Assembly (NCBI GenBank): GCA_964020155.1 | Contig: OZ026570.1 | Span: 2,595,279 to 2,659,278 of the forward strand | Length of the DNA: 64,000 bases | Source: Chondrilla cf. caribensis | Taxonomy: Eukaryota; Porifera; Demospongiae; Chondrillida; Chondrillidae | Direction of reading: 5' to 3' | Shown: piece after piece, positions 36,701 through 64,000 of the stretch | Layout: each line of letters starts with the position of its first letter | Position numbering within the stretch: the stretch's first letter is position 1 | The notes under the pieces: generated by a model | What the model saw: only the letters and a program-made list of their open reading frames with translations | What the model was told of the DNA's origin: nothing | The model's database searches: none | Position numbers and translations under genes: made by a program

Positions 36701-39700
36701 TTCATTCCCGACCTGAATGGATCTGCTGCATCATAGTTGGGTCTGTACCACCTGGAATGTTGTGGACAATGTAGAAACTTAAAAAAGAAAGCTGCTATAC
36801 CACTTGTCATAGGAAACTGAATATAATAAAAACACATTAACCACCATGAACTGTGATTGTGCCTCCAAAATATTCTGACATCATTTTAATTGTATACAAA
36901 CATGGATGCCAGCATTGTGTCTATTTCTTTTCACCAAGAACAAATCGGAATATCTGTTTCTTTGGGGAATTGCTAGCATTAGTGCCACTCGCAGCAAAAA
37001 CGTGTCCCAGTTGATTTTCAAAAAAAACCACCATTGTGTTACTATATTGAGTCATTTCGGGCTACTTCTGCTTTACCAGAAGCTTTGTATGTACATAAAC
37101 ATATGAATCTCGGGTATCTGAAGTGGATCCATATGCCTTAAATTTATTGTTCACATTGACTGCTAGTAACTTCTGTGCACATGTGTACTGAATTGAATTG
37201 TGAATTTCAAAGTATAATAAAGACCAAGATGGTGGAAATTTTGTGGCTCAGCAGAAAATAGCTGTGGGAGAATATGTACTAGTTAAAGAGAACTACAAGA
37301 ACTAATGAGGACGGTTGTAGCATAATAATCTCAAGGGTATTTACGTACATAACAAACTCACCCACTATCCTCGTAGAGAGCAAGTGTGAATCTTGAAACG
37401 GGGGCATTTGAGGCTCCAACACTGCCAGTCATCAGCTCATTCTGTACAAGAGTGAGAATTAGCATTGTAACCACATTTCTCACACAATTCAACATTATTT
37501 CACATCTAACAACGTACGGCGAACACTCTCTGTTCAAAGTGAACCCTTCCTGTCCCTGCCAAAGGGACATCTTCTATGGGTACTCCAGATAATGAATCAC
37601 AGCCAAAGAAATTCCTCCCTTCACGCTGTACAGGATGTGAAAGAGTAATATGAAGATATACATGCACACTATTGCCCAATGCATTCTTATTGCTACCCTT
37701 ATGATGTTAGAAATATGTGTAACGGATAGAAATAAGCAATCACACCACATTTGTCCTCCACCTGCAATGTTAGTATTGATCCTTGTGGACCACCCACTGT
37801 TCAATAATCTTGAAACGTATTCAGTACAGTACTTCTCAGGTAATGGAAGTTAGTTTGCGATGGAGAAAAATATCTATTACCCTTCTTTACATAGTTATCT
37901 TTTAGTAAAGAACCAAAATATACTATGTATGTGTTGACTACTGATGTATACATATATGTATGTAAATGCTCGGTATGGGCTATATATGTGCTGATAGCTA
38001 TGCATTATGTACTCGCTACGTACAGGTTTTGAAATTCCACAGAAAGCGATAATTGGAAGGAATACGACCCTCATGTGATCTTTCAAGTGTATAAAAGAGA
38101 TCCAGAAACTTTTCATTATGAGAAGAGTAATGTCATTGGAAAGATCCTCCCCGTCAGAATCCCACTTTGTTATGTTTATTCATTTGAATTCATTTACTAA
38201 AACAGAATCGAGCCTTCGCCTGGCAATAAAAGAATCCGAGAGTGACAGCAGTAAGTCCAATGTACTGTCAAACAGTCTGTGCTAATATTTCGAAATACAA
38301 GCACTCAAATTTGCTGATAAACATCAGTCGATTTAATCTTTATTACTTGGAATCAAGTCATGTGTATACTGTCATTGCTCAAGAATTATTATGTGTGCCG
38401 TGAATAGTAATTATCACTGGTTGAAGAATACAAAAGTGCAGGTCACTCATTCACAGGTTAAGTACATGTTGACTACGTACAGTCTGAACACAAGTACAGG
38501 TACGCCCATAGTATGTTTAGTTTTAAGTTAAGTTTTACCATAATAATGCCATAAAAACTCACCATTAGTGCAGGTGTGACAAACATGTCAACTTCATAAG
38601 AGAACGTCCCATTAGGGAAGGTAGTACGTCTGACAGGCTTCTTGGCTATAGTTGTCTCACTTGGCATGAAACTTTGGAGAGGAAGAAAACAATATTTATT
38701 ACAGCAAAATGCATATAGGCATGTAGTTCAAAATGTTTCCACTTTGAATTGAACTTACAAAGGACTCTTATACGTCATAGGCAGTCCAGTGCTGGGATCC
38801 CTGGCTGTTCGAGGATTGCCATTCTCATCACGGTAGAAAGGATACAAAGCTCGATTGAATACCTGTATGTACACACAAAGATGATATTTTTGATATTACA
38901 TTACATGTCACACTGTAATTACACCATTCTGGGCAAATACAGTATAATCTGTAAATTATAATGATACAATTATTGTGATCATATGCATACCATAACAGCA
39001 TGAAATCTGGGAATGATTGGAATTTTTGACTGTCCACAAGAATATTCCACACCTGGTGCACTGTACTAAGGGCACCCGGACAAATTTGTAGGAAACACGT
39101 GTGTATCAGCATATTGATGGCAGATGAATTCATTTACAAATATACCTCACAAACTAAAATTGTTTGTTATGTTATGATGCATGTGTGTTGCAGGTTTTTA
39201 GGATACTGTCACATAGGCCGTGGAACCAGGGGGCAGGGGGGCCCTTAAGGAGACCTGCAAAACTGATCAGTTAAAATTGAAATTGTACAGAGCTTTGTGG
39301 ATGTCAATGACAGAAAAAAGTTGTTTTTTGGTAGCTTTTCTGAATTGTAGCTTACTTATTCCTCTAAATGCTGAACATTCTGATTATCTCACATATTAAT
39401 ATAATTATGAATGAGCCTTGGTGTTACGAACATATGCATAGCATTTACTGAACACTAAAGTGAAGGAGTGGCTAGTATATGCTAATTTGGTGACTTAGTG
39501 TTCTGTACTGCACGTGCACTGGAGCACCCCCCCCCCTAAGATTTTTATGTTCCACTGCCACTGTGTCACAATACACTAATCAGCAGGAGAATTAGTTATA
39601 AGGCTCAAGTTATAAGGCTCAGTGTTCAACTCACCAGTGCATGAGTGATCTCGTGAGTTAAAATACTGCGTAACTGCATAATTCCAGCATCAAGTGCTCG

Positions 39701-42700
39701 GTTCACACAAATATTGGCTATTCCAACAACTGGTCTAAGTATGTATAGAAAAATATATACTAAAAAGATAGGTGACACCTTTGGTTTGTGAAACAATGAT
39801 TAGAATTAAGTGGATTCAGCCTTGCTATACCACCTCTGTTAATCACTGAGCCAATTATATATTTGTACATATGTGTCCATGCCGGCATGTGTCCAAGCAT
39901 AATATGTACTACATGAATGTGTGATGTGCATATGTACGTATGTCCGTTTGAGTTCGTGTCAGCATATAATGCATGTAAACCTGTCGTATTGCTTCTCCAG
40001 CTGACAAGGAGCAGCATAAGCCAAGGCCGCACCACTTGGACCACACTGAGGGACTGTCAAGTCAGCAGACACATAAAGAACAAAATCAGCATTCTCCATT
40101 CCTGCTCCATCTTGTCCGATTGTTTCACAGTTTGTCCCATCATCATCACATACTCTACAAGCCTGAGTGGAGGTATAATGGTCACAGTAACACCTAAAAA
40201 TCCTCCAACAACCTATATACAACAGTCTAAAGACTTACAGCAAGATGATCTTCAGGAAAGTTTGCAAGCCCTCCACATCTTGAAGTATTAGCACATCCAT
40301 CAGATCGACGACAGAAGCCATTAGGATTGAGAAATGGAGTTGAATTCCCATTGCAATCCCTATGGAAAGAAATCAAAATAAATAATTGCTGATAACTGTT
40401 GTAGCTGTCCAATAAAATTGATACAAAAGCCTACATATGTCCAAGTCCAACAACACCATGTTATTGTCAAAAACTGGAAGCTACCAGTAGCATGAACCTA
40501 TAATATAGCCTCAAAACGTTGCGGACAACCCAAACATGGCAAATCAAGTTTGCATACTCTTAGCTGGATGGCATACGAACCTTTGGAATAGAATCTTCCC
40601 TTGAAGTGGTCTGGCAGTAAGAGCTCTTTCAAAGAATTCAACGACGTACTGGATAGCATCGACCTGTGAATATACATCAAAGTATAAATCAGGATGAATT
40701 ATGATTAATTACCAATGAAGGGGGAGTATTTAATACACAAGGCCATTCAATCTGATTACAAGGCTATGTTAGGTTACATTTTGTGCACTCTGAATGTTAC
40801 AGGCACCAACCTTCACAAGCTTCTGTAGATCTTGAGACAACCTTAAAAAATATCAATTAAAAAATCAATAATAATAAAAATGTATCATACACTTTAATTA
40901 AGAACCTGAATCTCAGCTAAGTGGGCCATAATAAAGAGAAACAGATTCCAGCAAAGCTTGAAGGGATAAAATAAACTTGGTATGCCTCCTAATTCATAAT
41001 AATTCAGCAAAGTCAAGTTGAATTTGATAGATATTTACACACACACCGACAGGGATTCATAATATCACAAAAGTGAGGGTGGATCATTTCGGGATGCAAT
41101 TTATACTGATGGGGGGGAAAATCACAGGTTACATATTTTCAATATGAGACTGGTAACTGAAGGCTTGACCTATTTTTATGATAATGACATATCCTAGGAC
41201 CCGTCATTGTTGCATCACCAAGAATGGGCAATCAAGTGTATGGATGAACCTTGGTCTGATAAAACAAATGGACAGTATATTTATCAGAATGTGATTTTTG
41301 ATTACAGGAATTATTGTGACATTCCAACTGCATTATGTTTGAAACTGACAATTACTTACGCATTCACAGTATCAGCAAAGATAGGTACAACCCTGATTGG
41401 TCTAAACTCTGATCCAGTTTGTCTCTTTCCACGATGAACTCCACTAACAGTATTGGCCACTGCTGCATACTTCAACTGTATGAAGAGGATGGAGAAGTAA
41501 ACAAAAGTAAACAATGATGTGCTGTGAGCCTTAAGCCTCTCCAGTTTAATAATGAAACTGAACCTAATGAAACCTGATACAACACAAAATGAAACAAATT
41601 AATCTATCATCATAGCAGCTAATATTATCTGGTTCAATACAGGAGTGGAGTCGTTAGTTATCTTCAATCATTCCCATATGGTGGCCGAGAAGGGTCACAC
41701 GGGCCAATCTTGAGCTTGCACAACCTGAGAAACAATGTACGGGCTAAGGTACATGCATAACTATTGTGGGACGGAAAAGGTTTTCACAATTGGGTATGGG
41801 AAATTTCCAGAACTAGAAAAATTATTTGTGCAATATAATCTCCAAAATCCCTTCACTAGGTGGCGTTGATATTGTGTACAAAATGTGTGGATCTATGCTC
41901 AAAGTAACAATTCTCCTGGACGTGTGCCTACTTGTTTCAACAACTGTGTGTTTGATGATTTGCCACCATTTTCTGGTATTAGTGCTAAGCCGGGATTCAC
42001 TGTACAATCATAGATCTGGTATAATCAATCCACTTTAGGCGTATTGTTGCAAATAACAATATTAAATGCATATCATTTTGAAGCTTGACGTGTAAGCGAT
42101 GTGGTAGAAACATAATGCACCATTTTTGGCTGGAAATAACAAAATATGCCATGTTTCCACCATACTGAGGACTCAGGATGCAGTTTCTGGACATCATAAT
42201 ATTAGGTAGTTATCAGACACTGCTTAGAAAAAACGACACCATTACAAACAAATTTAGCTTGAGAAGATAATAATTGGAAATAAACATAGATTTGAACATT
42301 TAAAAGAAGTCCCACCTAAACAATAATTACAGTACGTATGTTGCCAAATAGCCTCTGCGTCCAGTAATTGCCGCCTTGGGCGTCTATATTTATTGCTCCG
42401 TAATCACTCCACTACTACCAGATGGATTACGATGCCTGTAATAGTGGCCTTGTGACTAAAACATTTCCTTCGCTGGGCTTCTTTTCATCGCTTTTAGTCT
42501 GTATATCTATTTATCTAGCCATCCCTCTGTCCATCGGGCAATCACTAGACTACACTATATTATAGTTAATAATTGAATTGAACTGAATTGAATATGGACC
42601 ATAGTACCGCGGCCAATAGATACTCTATGCAGTATGGAGTATCTACGCTCGGCCCGTGCATCGTTTCTCGGCTCGTGCAAGTTCGGCCCGTGTGACCCTA

Positions 42701-43326
42701 CTCGGCCACTATATCCCAGCCGTCTCCCCATATTTAAAAACGTGCCCCAGAAATGTATATTCTATCCTCAAGAGATGGAACTACGTGTTTTGTGCCTTTT
42801 ATGAAACTATTCCAATCGAAATAGAGGTGACACGGGTAGAGGGAGGATGTCGTAGCGGATCGATGTTGTGAAGCTAGATAGGTTATAGGCTAGCTAGGCT
42901 ATAACCGCCCTATACGTGCGGACACATCGAAAACATGAATTCTAATCAAAGTCGGCATAGTTTAGGCAGTTGTAAGTCAGGTATCTACATAAATCATACC
43001 CTTATATGAAGCCGTATAACCTTCTACGGTTCTATACGCTTGAGTGAACACACTTTAGTATGGCTTCTCAATTTGACAAAGTATTAATTCTTATATAATC
43101 CTAAAATATTTTCATTGAACTAATACGAACAGCTCTTTCCGTACAATCTTGCGGACTAGACACACATATGGAGACCCGTAGACACCACCTAGCTCACCTG
43201 GTGCACGGGAGTAGGTTGATGTCCGCATTGGTACGTTTCTACTCCTTCAGTGAGTTTGGCGGCAGCGATGACCAACAGCAGTGTTGTAAGAACGCTAAGG
43301 ATACCTCTGATTGGCAAGGAGGACAT
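32108..43326 (-). CDS. Leishmanolysin-like (M8) membrane metalloprotease, gene 3 (alternative anchor)
   Basis: Spliced model, 20 exons, 669 aa. Exons: 43326-43198, 41475-41360, 40841-40811, 40663-40581, 40359-40239, 40162-39981, 39734-39635, 38862-38759, 38671-38563, 37625-37518, 37441-37362, 36751-36662, 35906-35717, 35339-35277, 34074-34035, 33929-33808, 33448-33374, 33275-33195, 32803-32752, 32241-32108. The signal peptide (MSSLPIRGILSVLTTLL...) leads to QCGHQ, then R-G-K-R at 58-61. HEITHAL is at 248-254, the third His at 354 and the Met-turn (NELMTG) Met at 365. Exon 8 is 104 bp, as in gene 4, which places it in subfamily II. The stalk is minimal (52 bp, Ser/Thr/Pro) and the last exon is unrelated to that of genes 1, 2 and 4: ARTAAIVLFCLVAVM... 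gives one helix (about 635-662) and a short basic end, GRRGPK, then TAG. No gene-1-type anchor or acidic-tail exon was found downstream. Function inferred as for gene 1, with a different membrane anchor. Confidence 0.86.
32872..33189. repeat. (CA)n block after exon 18, gene 3
   Basis: About 318 bp of CA repeats with GTACAC and CATGTACA interruptions, starting right after the exon 18 donor GTAAGTG. It fills most of intron 18. Confidence 0.95.
33700..33786. repeat. (CA)n tract after exon 16, gene 3
   Basis: About 43 CA units roughly 20 nt after the exon 16 donor in transcript order. Confidence 0.95.
34102..34256. repeat. G-rich minisatellite, telomere-like, gene 3 intron 14
   Basis: About 155 bp of GGGTAGGGGT / GGGTTGGGTAGG units closing with TTAGGGTTA. 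Runs of three to four G recur throughout, so quadruplex formation is possible on the plus strand. Absent from gene 4 at the same place. Confidence 0.92.
39211..39565. mobile_element. Insertion in gene 3 intron 7 (hAT-like ends possible)
   Basis: About 355 bp absent from gene 4 at the matching position (near 57415). Ends share GGC(C/A)GTGGAAC in inverted orientation, and internal C or G runs lie near both ends. The right 110 bp recurs at 47397-47510. Exact ends and target duplication are ambiguous. Confidence 0.55.
41476..43197 (-). other. Large intron 1 of gene 3
   Basis: 1.7 kb intron, aligned over most of its length with gene 4 intron 1. No exon, RNA gene or element was recognised; small GGCCCGTG-containing repeats occur near 42650-42710. 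Confidence 0.5.
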
Positions 43327-43386
43327 CTCCGGGCTGGATGCGACGGATAACCTTGCTAATTATGATCACTCCTCGTGTGGCTTGCC

Positions 43387-43393
43387 TTTTATA
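43387..43393 (-). promoter_or_regulatory. TATA box, gene 3
   Basis: Minus strand reads GATATAAAAGGC, with TATAAAA 61 nt upstream of the ATG. The flanking sequence is conserved with gene 4 and with the orphan promoter copy at 45197. Confidence 0.65.
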
Positions 43394-43639
43394 TCGAGGT
43401 AGGCGTAGCCCGCAATAATATTATGTGAACACACGTGTGGCTTCCGGTGTTAATTCCGTAATACAGAGGTAAACACGCGTAAATAGCAGAGGCAAGTTTT
43501 GGTCTCGTGGTGAGAAAGCCATACGTTCTACCATTTCTAGTGTATAATTCTCTTACAAGCAATTCATAGTGTCTTGTACACTTACTAGACCGATAAAATA
43601 GGTAGCAAAATTCGATTCTTAGCTGCACAATTATTGATG

Positions 43640-44240
43640 GTTACAGTAACCTCAAATTTACGAATTTATTCACATAATCATTGAAGAAACAATTGAGGAT
43701 AAACTAAGGAAGATTCACAGATGTTGTATAATGCGCGAAAAGTTGGTTCCCAGAGTGGTGTACATAGAATTTTATATGGATTCAAGGGAAGCTTAAGGGT
43801 ATGGTGAACTGCTATGAGCTGAAGGAAGTTAACACCAAGGTTCATGACCTTCACAGTAAGTATGTGACCTTAGTATGAAAGAACTTACATCATGAATTCA
43901 AAATTAGCTCTGATGGGGAAGGACTCCACACAAGACTGTTACTCCAGACATAAGCATAACTATAAAGTGAGTGCAATGTGCTGTAACTATATCAGTGGGA
44001 GTGTTTTATTTATACAGCTTACTGCCAGTCTACCATGTAATCGTGCATATCATGAAGTGTTATGACATAATTGAGGGAGAGGATGGACACCTACATTGGG
44101 CGTTCCTTGTCTGACCACAGTCTACCGCAGAATGTCATTATCGGGCACGTGATTACCTACAGAGGTCAGCACGTGTACAGTAAAATTCTAACATGACAGC
44201 GTCATCTACTGTGTGTGTGGTGTGTGTGAGGGGGGTGTAC
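43640..44240. repeat. Conserved upstream module of gene 3
   Basis: Copy of the array-wide block; AAGGTTCATGACCTT at 43837-43851. The YDIIEGE core is followed by a deletion that breaks the frame seen in gene 2. Confidence 0.6.
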
Positions 44241-44389
44241 ACTTCCTATGACGGCATATGTTGGGGAATTACGTGCCTATCCATAAGTGTATATAGTAAT
44301 ACATTCAAGCAACCTTTTGAGAGTCTATATAATATGCCTATATACTAACCTAAAATTTCAACACACTTTCTCTGATCTCCTTGCTAACC

Positions 44390-44815
44390 ATGCTACAGAA
44401 ACCTCTATAGATTCAAACAAAGGGCAATGTCCTCTACTATGAGCTAACGGAAGTAGACACCAAGATTCACGACCTTCACTGTAACTGTTGGGCCATTAGG
44501 ATGAAAGACCTCATTACGAATCCAATATTTTGTTCTAGACTGAAGGATTTTGTGCATACATCGGTTACTCCCTGCAGAACTATAGAATGTGAGTAATGAA
44601 CTACAATTAGGGACATGTTTGATTCATGTAGCTTACAACCAGCCCACCATGCACCTATACATGTTACAGTAATAACCTAGAGGGATATGGTACCCCAAGG
44701 CACTCGATGTTTGGCGTCACCTGTCTGACCGAAGAATGCCGCAGAATGTCATTACAGTGTTTACCCTACGGAGGTCAACACGTGCAGTAAACGTGACAAC
44801 GTTGTGTGTGGGGGT
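44390..44815. repeat. Diverged second-type upstream module
   Basis: A more diverged relative of the module (ACCAAGATTCACGACCTTCACTG, TTCATGTAG acceptor-like run, TTTGGCGTCACCTGTCTGACC). It occurs again at 46320-46860. Seen only between genes 3 and 4. Confidence 0.5.
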
Positions 44816-45186
44816 GTGTGTGTATTAACTTCTACAGTGGTATATTATGTCTGCGAAATTATGTGCCTATCCTACAAGAACCTATATACATTCAACCAAC
44901 TTTTCATACGAGGACAACATATTATTTATATACAAGCATATACCTATGTTTGTATAATAATATTATTATTATATGTCAGTCAAATAAGCCTTAGGGAATA
45001 TACAAAAACATTCCATAAACTTATGAATTGTATAAGCAAAACAAATTACGAAAATATACTTCATTACAAGTGCTTGGTCTATAAAGGTTTGAAAAGCTAT
45101 CTAAATATATAATAATGCTTAGAATACTACTCGAGTTTATACCATTTATTTTCAATATTCATATTATTGTATAAAATTGTTATACG

Positions 45187-46865
45187 AGTGGTTTGCTTTT
45201 TATATCGTGGTAGGCGTAGCCTGCAACATGTGAACATACTTGTGGTTTCCGGTATTAATTCCATAACATGTGTAAATAGAAAAGGCAAGTTTCAGTCTCA
45301 TGGCGGGGAAGCCATACATTCTACCATTTCTAGTGGATAATAATATTCTCTTGCAAGCAATTCATAGAGTCTTGTACACTTACTAGACCAATGAACAGGT
45401 AACAAAAATTTGATTCTTAGGTGCACAATTGGAAGTTACAGTAACCTCAAATTTATGGATTTATTTACATAATCATTGAAGAAATAATTGGGAGATGAAA
45501 GGATAAAAGGAAGATTCACAGATGTTGTATAATGGGTGAAAAGTTGGTTCTCAGAGTGTTGTACATAGAATTCTATGGATTCAGGTAAAGGGTACTGTCA
45601 ACTGCTATGAGCTAAAGGAAGTTAACACCAAGGTTCATGACCTTCGCAGTAAGTATGTGACCTTAGTATGAAAGACCTTACATCATAAATTCAAAATTTA
45701 GCTCTGATGGGGAAGGAATCCACACAAGACTGTTACTCCGGACATAAGCATAACTATAGAGTGAGTGCTATGTGCTGTAACTATATCAGTGGGAGTGTTT
45801 TATTCATACAGGTTACTGCCAGTCTGCCATGCAACCATGTCACCATGTGTTATGACATAATTGAGGGAGAGGTGTGTGATGGACACACACATTTGGCGTC
45901 CCTTGTCTAACCGCAGTTTACCGCAGAATGTCATTATCGGGCATGTGTTTACCTACAGAGGTCAGCACGTGTGCAGTAAAATTCTAATGTGTGTGGGTGT
46001 ATGCAGGGGTGTTCACTTCCTATGACGTTACGTGCCTATCCTATAAGTAGAAATACGTTCCAGCAACCTTTCGAGAGTTTTTATATAAATTAATATGCCT
46101 ATGTATGTAATATATAATACTATTATTGTTATAATTATTATTACACAGGTTGGATGAAGCAAATTACAGAAACTTTCTGTTAATTAATAATTGTTATTCA
46201 ACAAGACTTCATTACCAGTATTTCGAACTATGAAAGTTGAAAAACATAATGTTTTGAATAACGAGTATAATACTGTTAACAGTAGTGTTGCATGTGAACA
46301 CACAGTCTCTGACATTGGTAACCATATGCATGTTACATAAAACTCTTTAGATTCAAACAAAGGGCAATGTCCTCTACTATGAGCTAACGGAAGTAGACAC
46401 CAAGGTTCACGACCTTCACTGTAACTGTTGGGCCGTTAGGATGAATGACCTCATTATGAATCGAATCTGATACTTGGTTCTAGACTGAAGGATATTGTGC
46501 ATACAGCTGTTACTCTCTACAGAACTATAGCATCCATTACCATAGAAACAGTACTATTATACAGCAATTTTATAATGTATAAAGTGTTGGCAACTAAAAG
46601 AATGTGAGCAACAAGCTGAAATTAATGGACATGTTTGATTCATGTAGGCTACAACCAGCCCACCATGCACCTATACATGTTACAGTAATAACCTAGAGGG
46701 ATATGGTACCCCAAGGCACTCGATGTTTGGCGTCACCTGTCTGACTGGAGAATACCGCAGAATGTTATTACAGTGTTTACCCTACGGAGGTCAACACGTG
46801 CAGTAAACATGACAACGTCATGTGTGTGTGGGTATTGTAGTAACTTCCTGCAAATATATGCATAG
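45187..46865. repeat. Duplicated promoter and upstream block with no gene
   Basis: About 1.7 kb parallel to 43378-44840. It has a TATA-like box (45197-45204), the conserved module with AAGGTTCATGACCTT at 45630-45644, and the diverged module at 46320-46860. Where exon 1 should follow, at about 45060-45190, there is only AT-rich DNA with no signal-peptide exon. Confidence 0.75.
45197..45204 (-). promoter_or_regulatory. Orphan TATA-like box
   Basis: Minus strand reads CGATATAAAAAG in the duplicated block. No exon 1 follows within range, so it is either a relic or the promoter of an unseen transcript. Confidence 0.4.
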
Positions 46866-47725
46866 TCCAATACCACGTTATATGCAATTGAAATGTGTTT
46901 ACTAATTTCCTGCCTTGTTCTCACTCAATTTATCCCAAGGATGAAATGAAATGAAATACCTGGTGACTTATGCTGTATTCCTGACCTGTGCGGAATGACT
47001 TATGTACACGCAATAAAATTTTCTCTTGATGTACCCCTCAACCAGGATATAAATGTTATTCTATGCCGATTGACTGCCATTTCTACGGTTTTTAGAAAAC
47101 CAACCCACACTAATAAATACCTGGACTTCTCTTCCCATCATCCCATTACCCATAAGACAGCAGTAGTCCGAACCCTATTCCATAGAACTAACACCATACC
47201 CTAAACTGCCCCGTCCATTGCCCTCTACTTTTAAGGAGACATGTAACGTTATGTAGGACACAGGAATCTAAAGGATAAGCTGTATTGTACCAAAGCGTCT
47301 TCAAGCAAAGTAATCCAACAACGTTACCAAGAACTCTGTGCAGCCTGTACCAAAAATAGACAGCGATGTCGACATCAGTGGAGTGCACATGCACATGGCT
47401 AGTATAATATGCTAATTTGCAATTGGTGACTTAGTGTTCTGTACCATGTACTGCATGTGCACTGGACCACGTACTGCCCCCCCCTAAGATATTTATGTTC
47501 CACCGCCATGCACTAATTGGTCTTTTATTGGATAATAATATTATTTTTATTTTATCTCACCATGCCTATATTTCATGGATCCAAAATCGATCATTGCGAC
47601 AACCATAATAGTGATAGTAACAAAGCAACATGACTCAGTCCTATGTAATAATAATCATTAGCTACAATTGACCCAGTCCTTATATGCCAAGAGTTCACAT
47701 TATAAAACTTGTACATTACAAACAG
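46866..47725. other. Spacer downstream of gene 4
   Basis: No gene recognised. 47397-47510 repeats the right end of the gene 3 intron 7 insertion (ending in C8 and CTAAGAT), and from about 47515 the sequence matches the 3' flanks of genes 1 and 2. Confidence 0.5.
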
Positions 47726-63080
<15,355 letters not shown>

Positions 63081-63138
63081 CTCCGGGCTGGATACGACGG
63101 ATAATCTATATAGCTAATCACTCCTCGTGTGGTTTGGC

Positions 63139-63145
63139 CTTTATA
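63139..63145 (-). promoter_or_regulatory. TATA-like box, gene 4
   Basis: Minus strand reads GATATAAAGGCC, 59 nt upstream of the gene 4 ATG, in a region nearly identical to gene 3. Confidence 0.6.
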
Positions 63146-63304
63146 TCGAGGTAGGCGTAGCCTGCAATGTGTGAACACACGTGTGGCTTCCGGTATTAAT
63201 TCCGTAACACAAAGGTGAGCAGAGGCGAGTTTTAGTCTCGTGGCGGGGAAGCCGTACGTTCCACCATTTCTAGTGTATAATTCTCTTACAAGCAATTCAT
63301 AGAG

Positions 63305-63812
63305 CAGGGCCGTAGCCACCAGTCCGGTTGGTACGGTTTCAACCGGACCACTTTTCAGGGCTGTACCAAAAAAAATATTTCTAAAAATCTTTTCCCTTGT
63401 TACTAAGGGAGAAACAATATCGAATTCCACTCAAATCACTTGGGTGTCTCTTTTAGAATCAGGAGGACCTACGCTGAAGTTATTGCCTTTATAGATGTCG
63501 TTGCGCTTGAATTCTAGCCCAATTCCTAATCCCGGCGTTTTGAAATCGGCCATCTTTTTTGCGTTGTATAAATTACAATATAAATTCACTGTCGCGGTTA
63601 TGCATAGGAATCTATATATTTTATATAGATAATAATAATAATAATGGATTCCTATTCCTACTATAATACATTATTATTATCAAATAAATTGGCATCAAGG
63701 ACTACCTCTGAAGGCCTAAAATCCAAAATTTTCAGACCCCCTGCATTATGCCTCGCCATATCTACATATTACCGTAAACCTGACCACTTCACATTCGATG
63801 GCTACGGCCCTG
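63305..63812. mobile_element. hAT-like non-autonomous element upstream of gene 4
   Basis: 508 bp with ends CAGGGCCGTAGCCA / mirrored GGCTACGGCCCTG and a TAGAG duplication on each side. The matching positions at 43570 and 45370 are uninterrupted. The end sequence is typical of hAT elements; the 5-bp duplication is shorter than the usual 8 bp. It sits about 220 bp upstream of the gene 4 ATG and so splits the promoter from the distal module. Confidence 0.82.
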
Positions 63813-64000
63813 TAGAGTCGTGTACACTTACTAGACCGATAAAACAGGTAGCAAAAATTTGATTCTTAGGTGCACAATTGGTAGTTACAGTAACCTCAAA
63901 TTTACGAATGTATTTACATAATCATCGAAGAAAAAAATGGGGATAAACTAAGGAAAATTCACGCGAAAAGTTTGTTCTCAGAGAGGTGTATATGTACATA
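63813..64000. repeat. Start of the gene 4 upstream module
   Basis: The last bases match the beginning of the block at 43580-43760 (CTTACTAGACCGATAAAA, then GTAACCTCAAATTTACGAAT). The half-site part of the module would lie just beyond the window. Confidence 0.6.

Noticed and set aside
36906..37106. Plus-strand ORF in gene 3 intron 11, with a counterpart at 54971-55231
   Set aside because: The two copies differ by indels that shift the frame, so there is no coding constraint.
37972..38200. Conserved frame near 38030-38200 and 56082-56273 (plus strand)
   Set aside because: Conservation is explained by the recent duplication of genes 3 and 4. The frame is not open in the gene 3 copy and lies within an intron.
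44804..45112. 102-codon plus-strand ORF between genes 3 and 4
   Set aside because: AT-rich with biased composition, no family resemblance, and not conserved in the duplicated block.

Overview
The window is AT-rich, intron-rich animal DNA. It looks like an early-branching invertebrate; a demosponge is my best guess from composition and intron style, but nothing in the window proves it. It is dominated by a head-to-tail array of four paralogous genes, all on the minus strand. Each encodes a secreted, membrane-anchored leishmanolysin-like zinc metalloprotease (peptidase family M8). I traced 20-21 coding exons per gene by joining GT/AG-bounded exons in phase. All four models are open from signal peptide to stop: 753, 701, 669 and 702 residues.

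Layout. Gene 1 spans 1068-13927, gene 2 17367-29775, gene 3 32108-43326 and gene 4 47726-63080. Exon sizes and phases are the same in all four, except exon 1 (signal peptide), exon 8, exon 19 (Thr/Pro stalk) and the 3' anchor exons. Genes 1 and 2 form subfamily I; genes 3 and 4 form subfamily II. Each protein has a signal peptide, a short propeptide with a Cys-x-His element, a conserved R-G-K-R basic site, the HEITHAL zinc motif, a distant third His followed by a Met-turn, a Cys-rich C-terminal region, a Thr/Pro stalk of 17-76 residues, and one transmembrane helix. Genes 1, 2 and 4 end in a basic-then-acidic cytoplasmic tail. Gene 3 uses an unrelated helix exon with a very short tail.

The 3' end of gene 4 is subfamily-I-like while its body is subfamily II, and the switch falls at a (CA)n tract beside exon 18, so gene 4 looks recombinant. 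Degraded 3' fragments with the gene-3 type of anchor lie downstream of genes 1 and 2.

Upstream of exon 1, genes 1, 3 and 4 have a TATA-like box 54-61 nt before the ATG; it has decayed in gene 2. Farther upstream is a conserved module with paired TGACCT-type half-sites. This promoter/module block is duplicated a second time at about 45.2-46.9 kb with no exon 1 attached.

The introns carry long (CA)n/(GT)n tracts, several starting at a splice donor, and many non-autonomous DNA transposons. Because the paralogous introns supply empty sites, several insertions and target duplications can be read directly: pogo/Tigger-like, Tc1-like, hAT-like and foldback elements. One insertion in gene 4 holds the only other convincing coding segment, a 144-codon plus-strand ORF resembling the N-terminal part of DUF3504/Crypton-derived proteins. 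No tRNA, rRNA or CRISPR was recognised.
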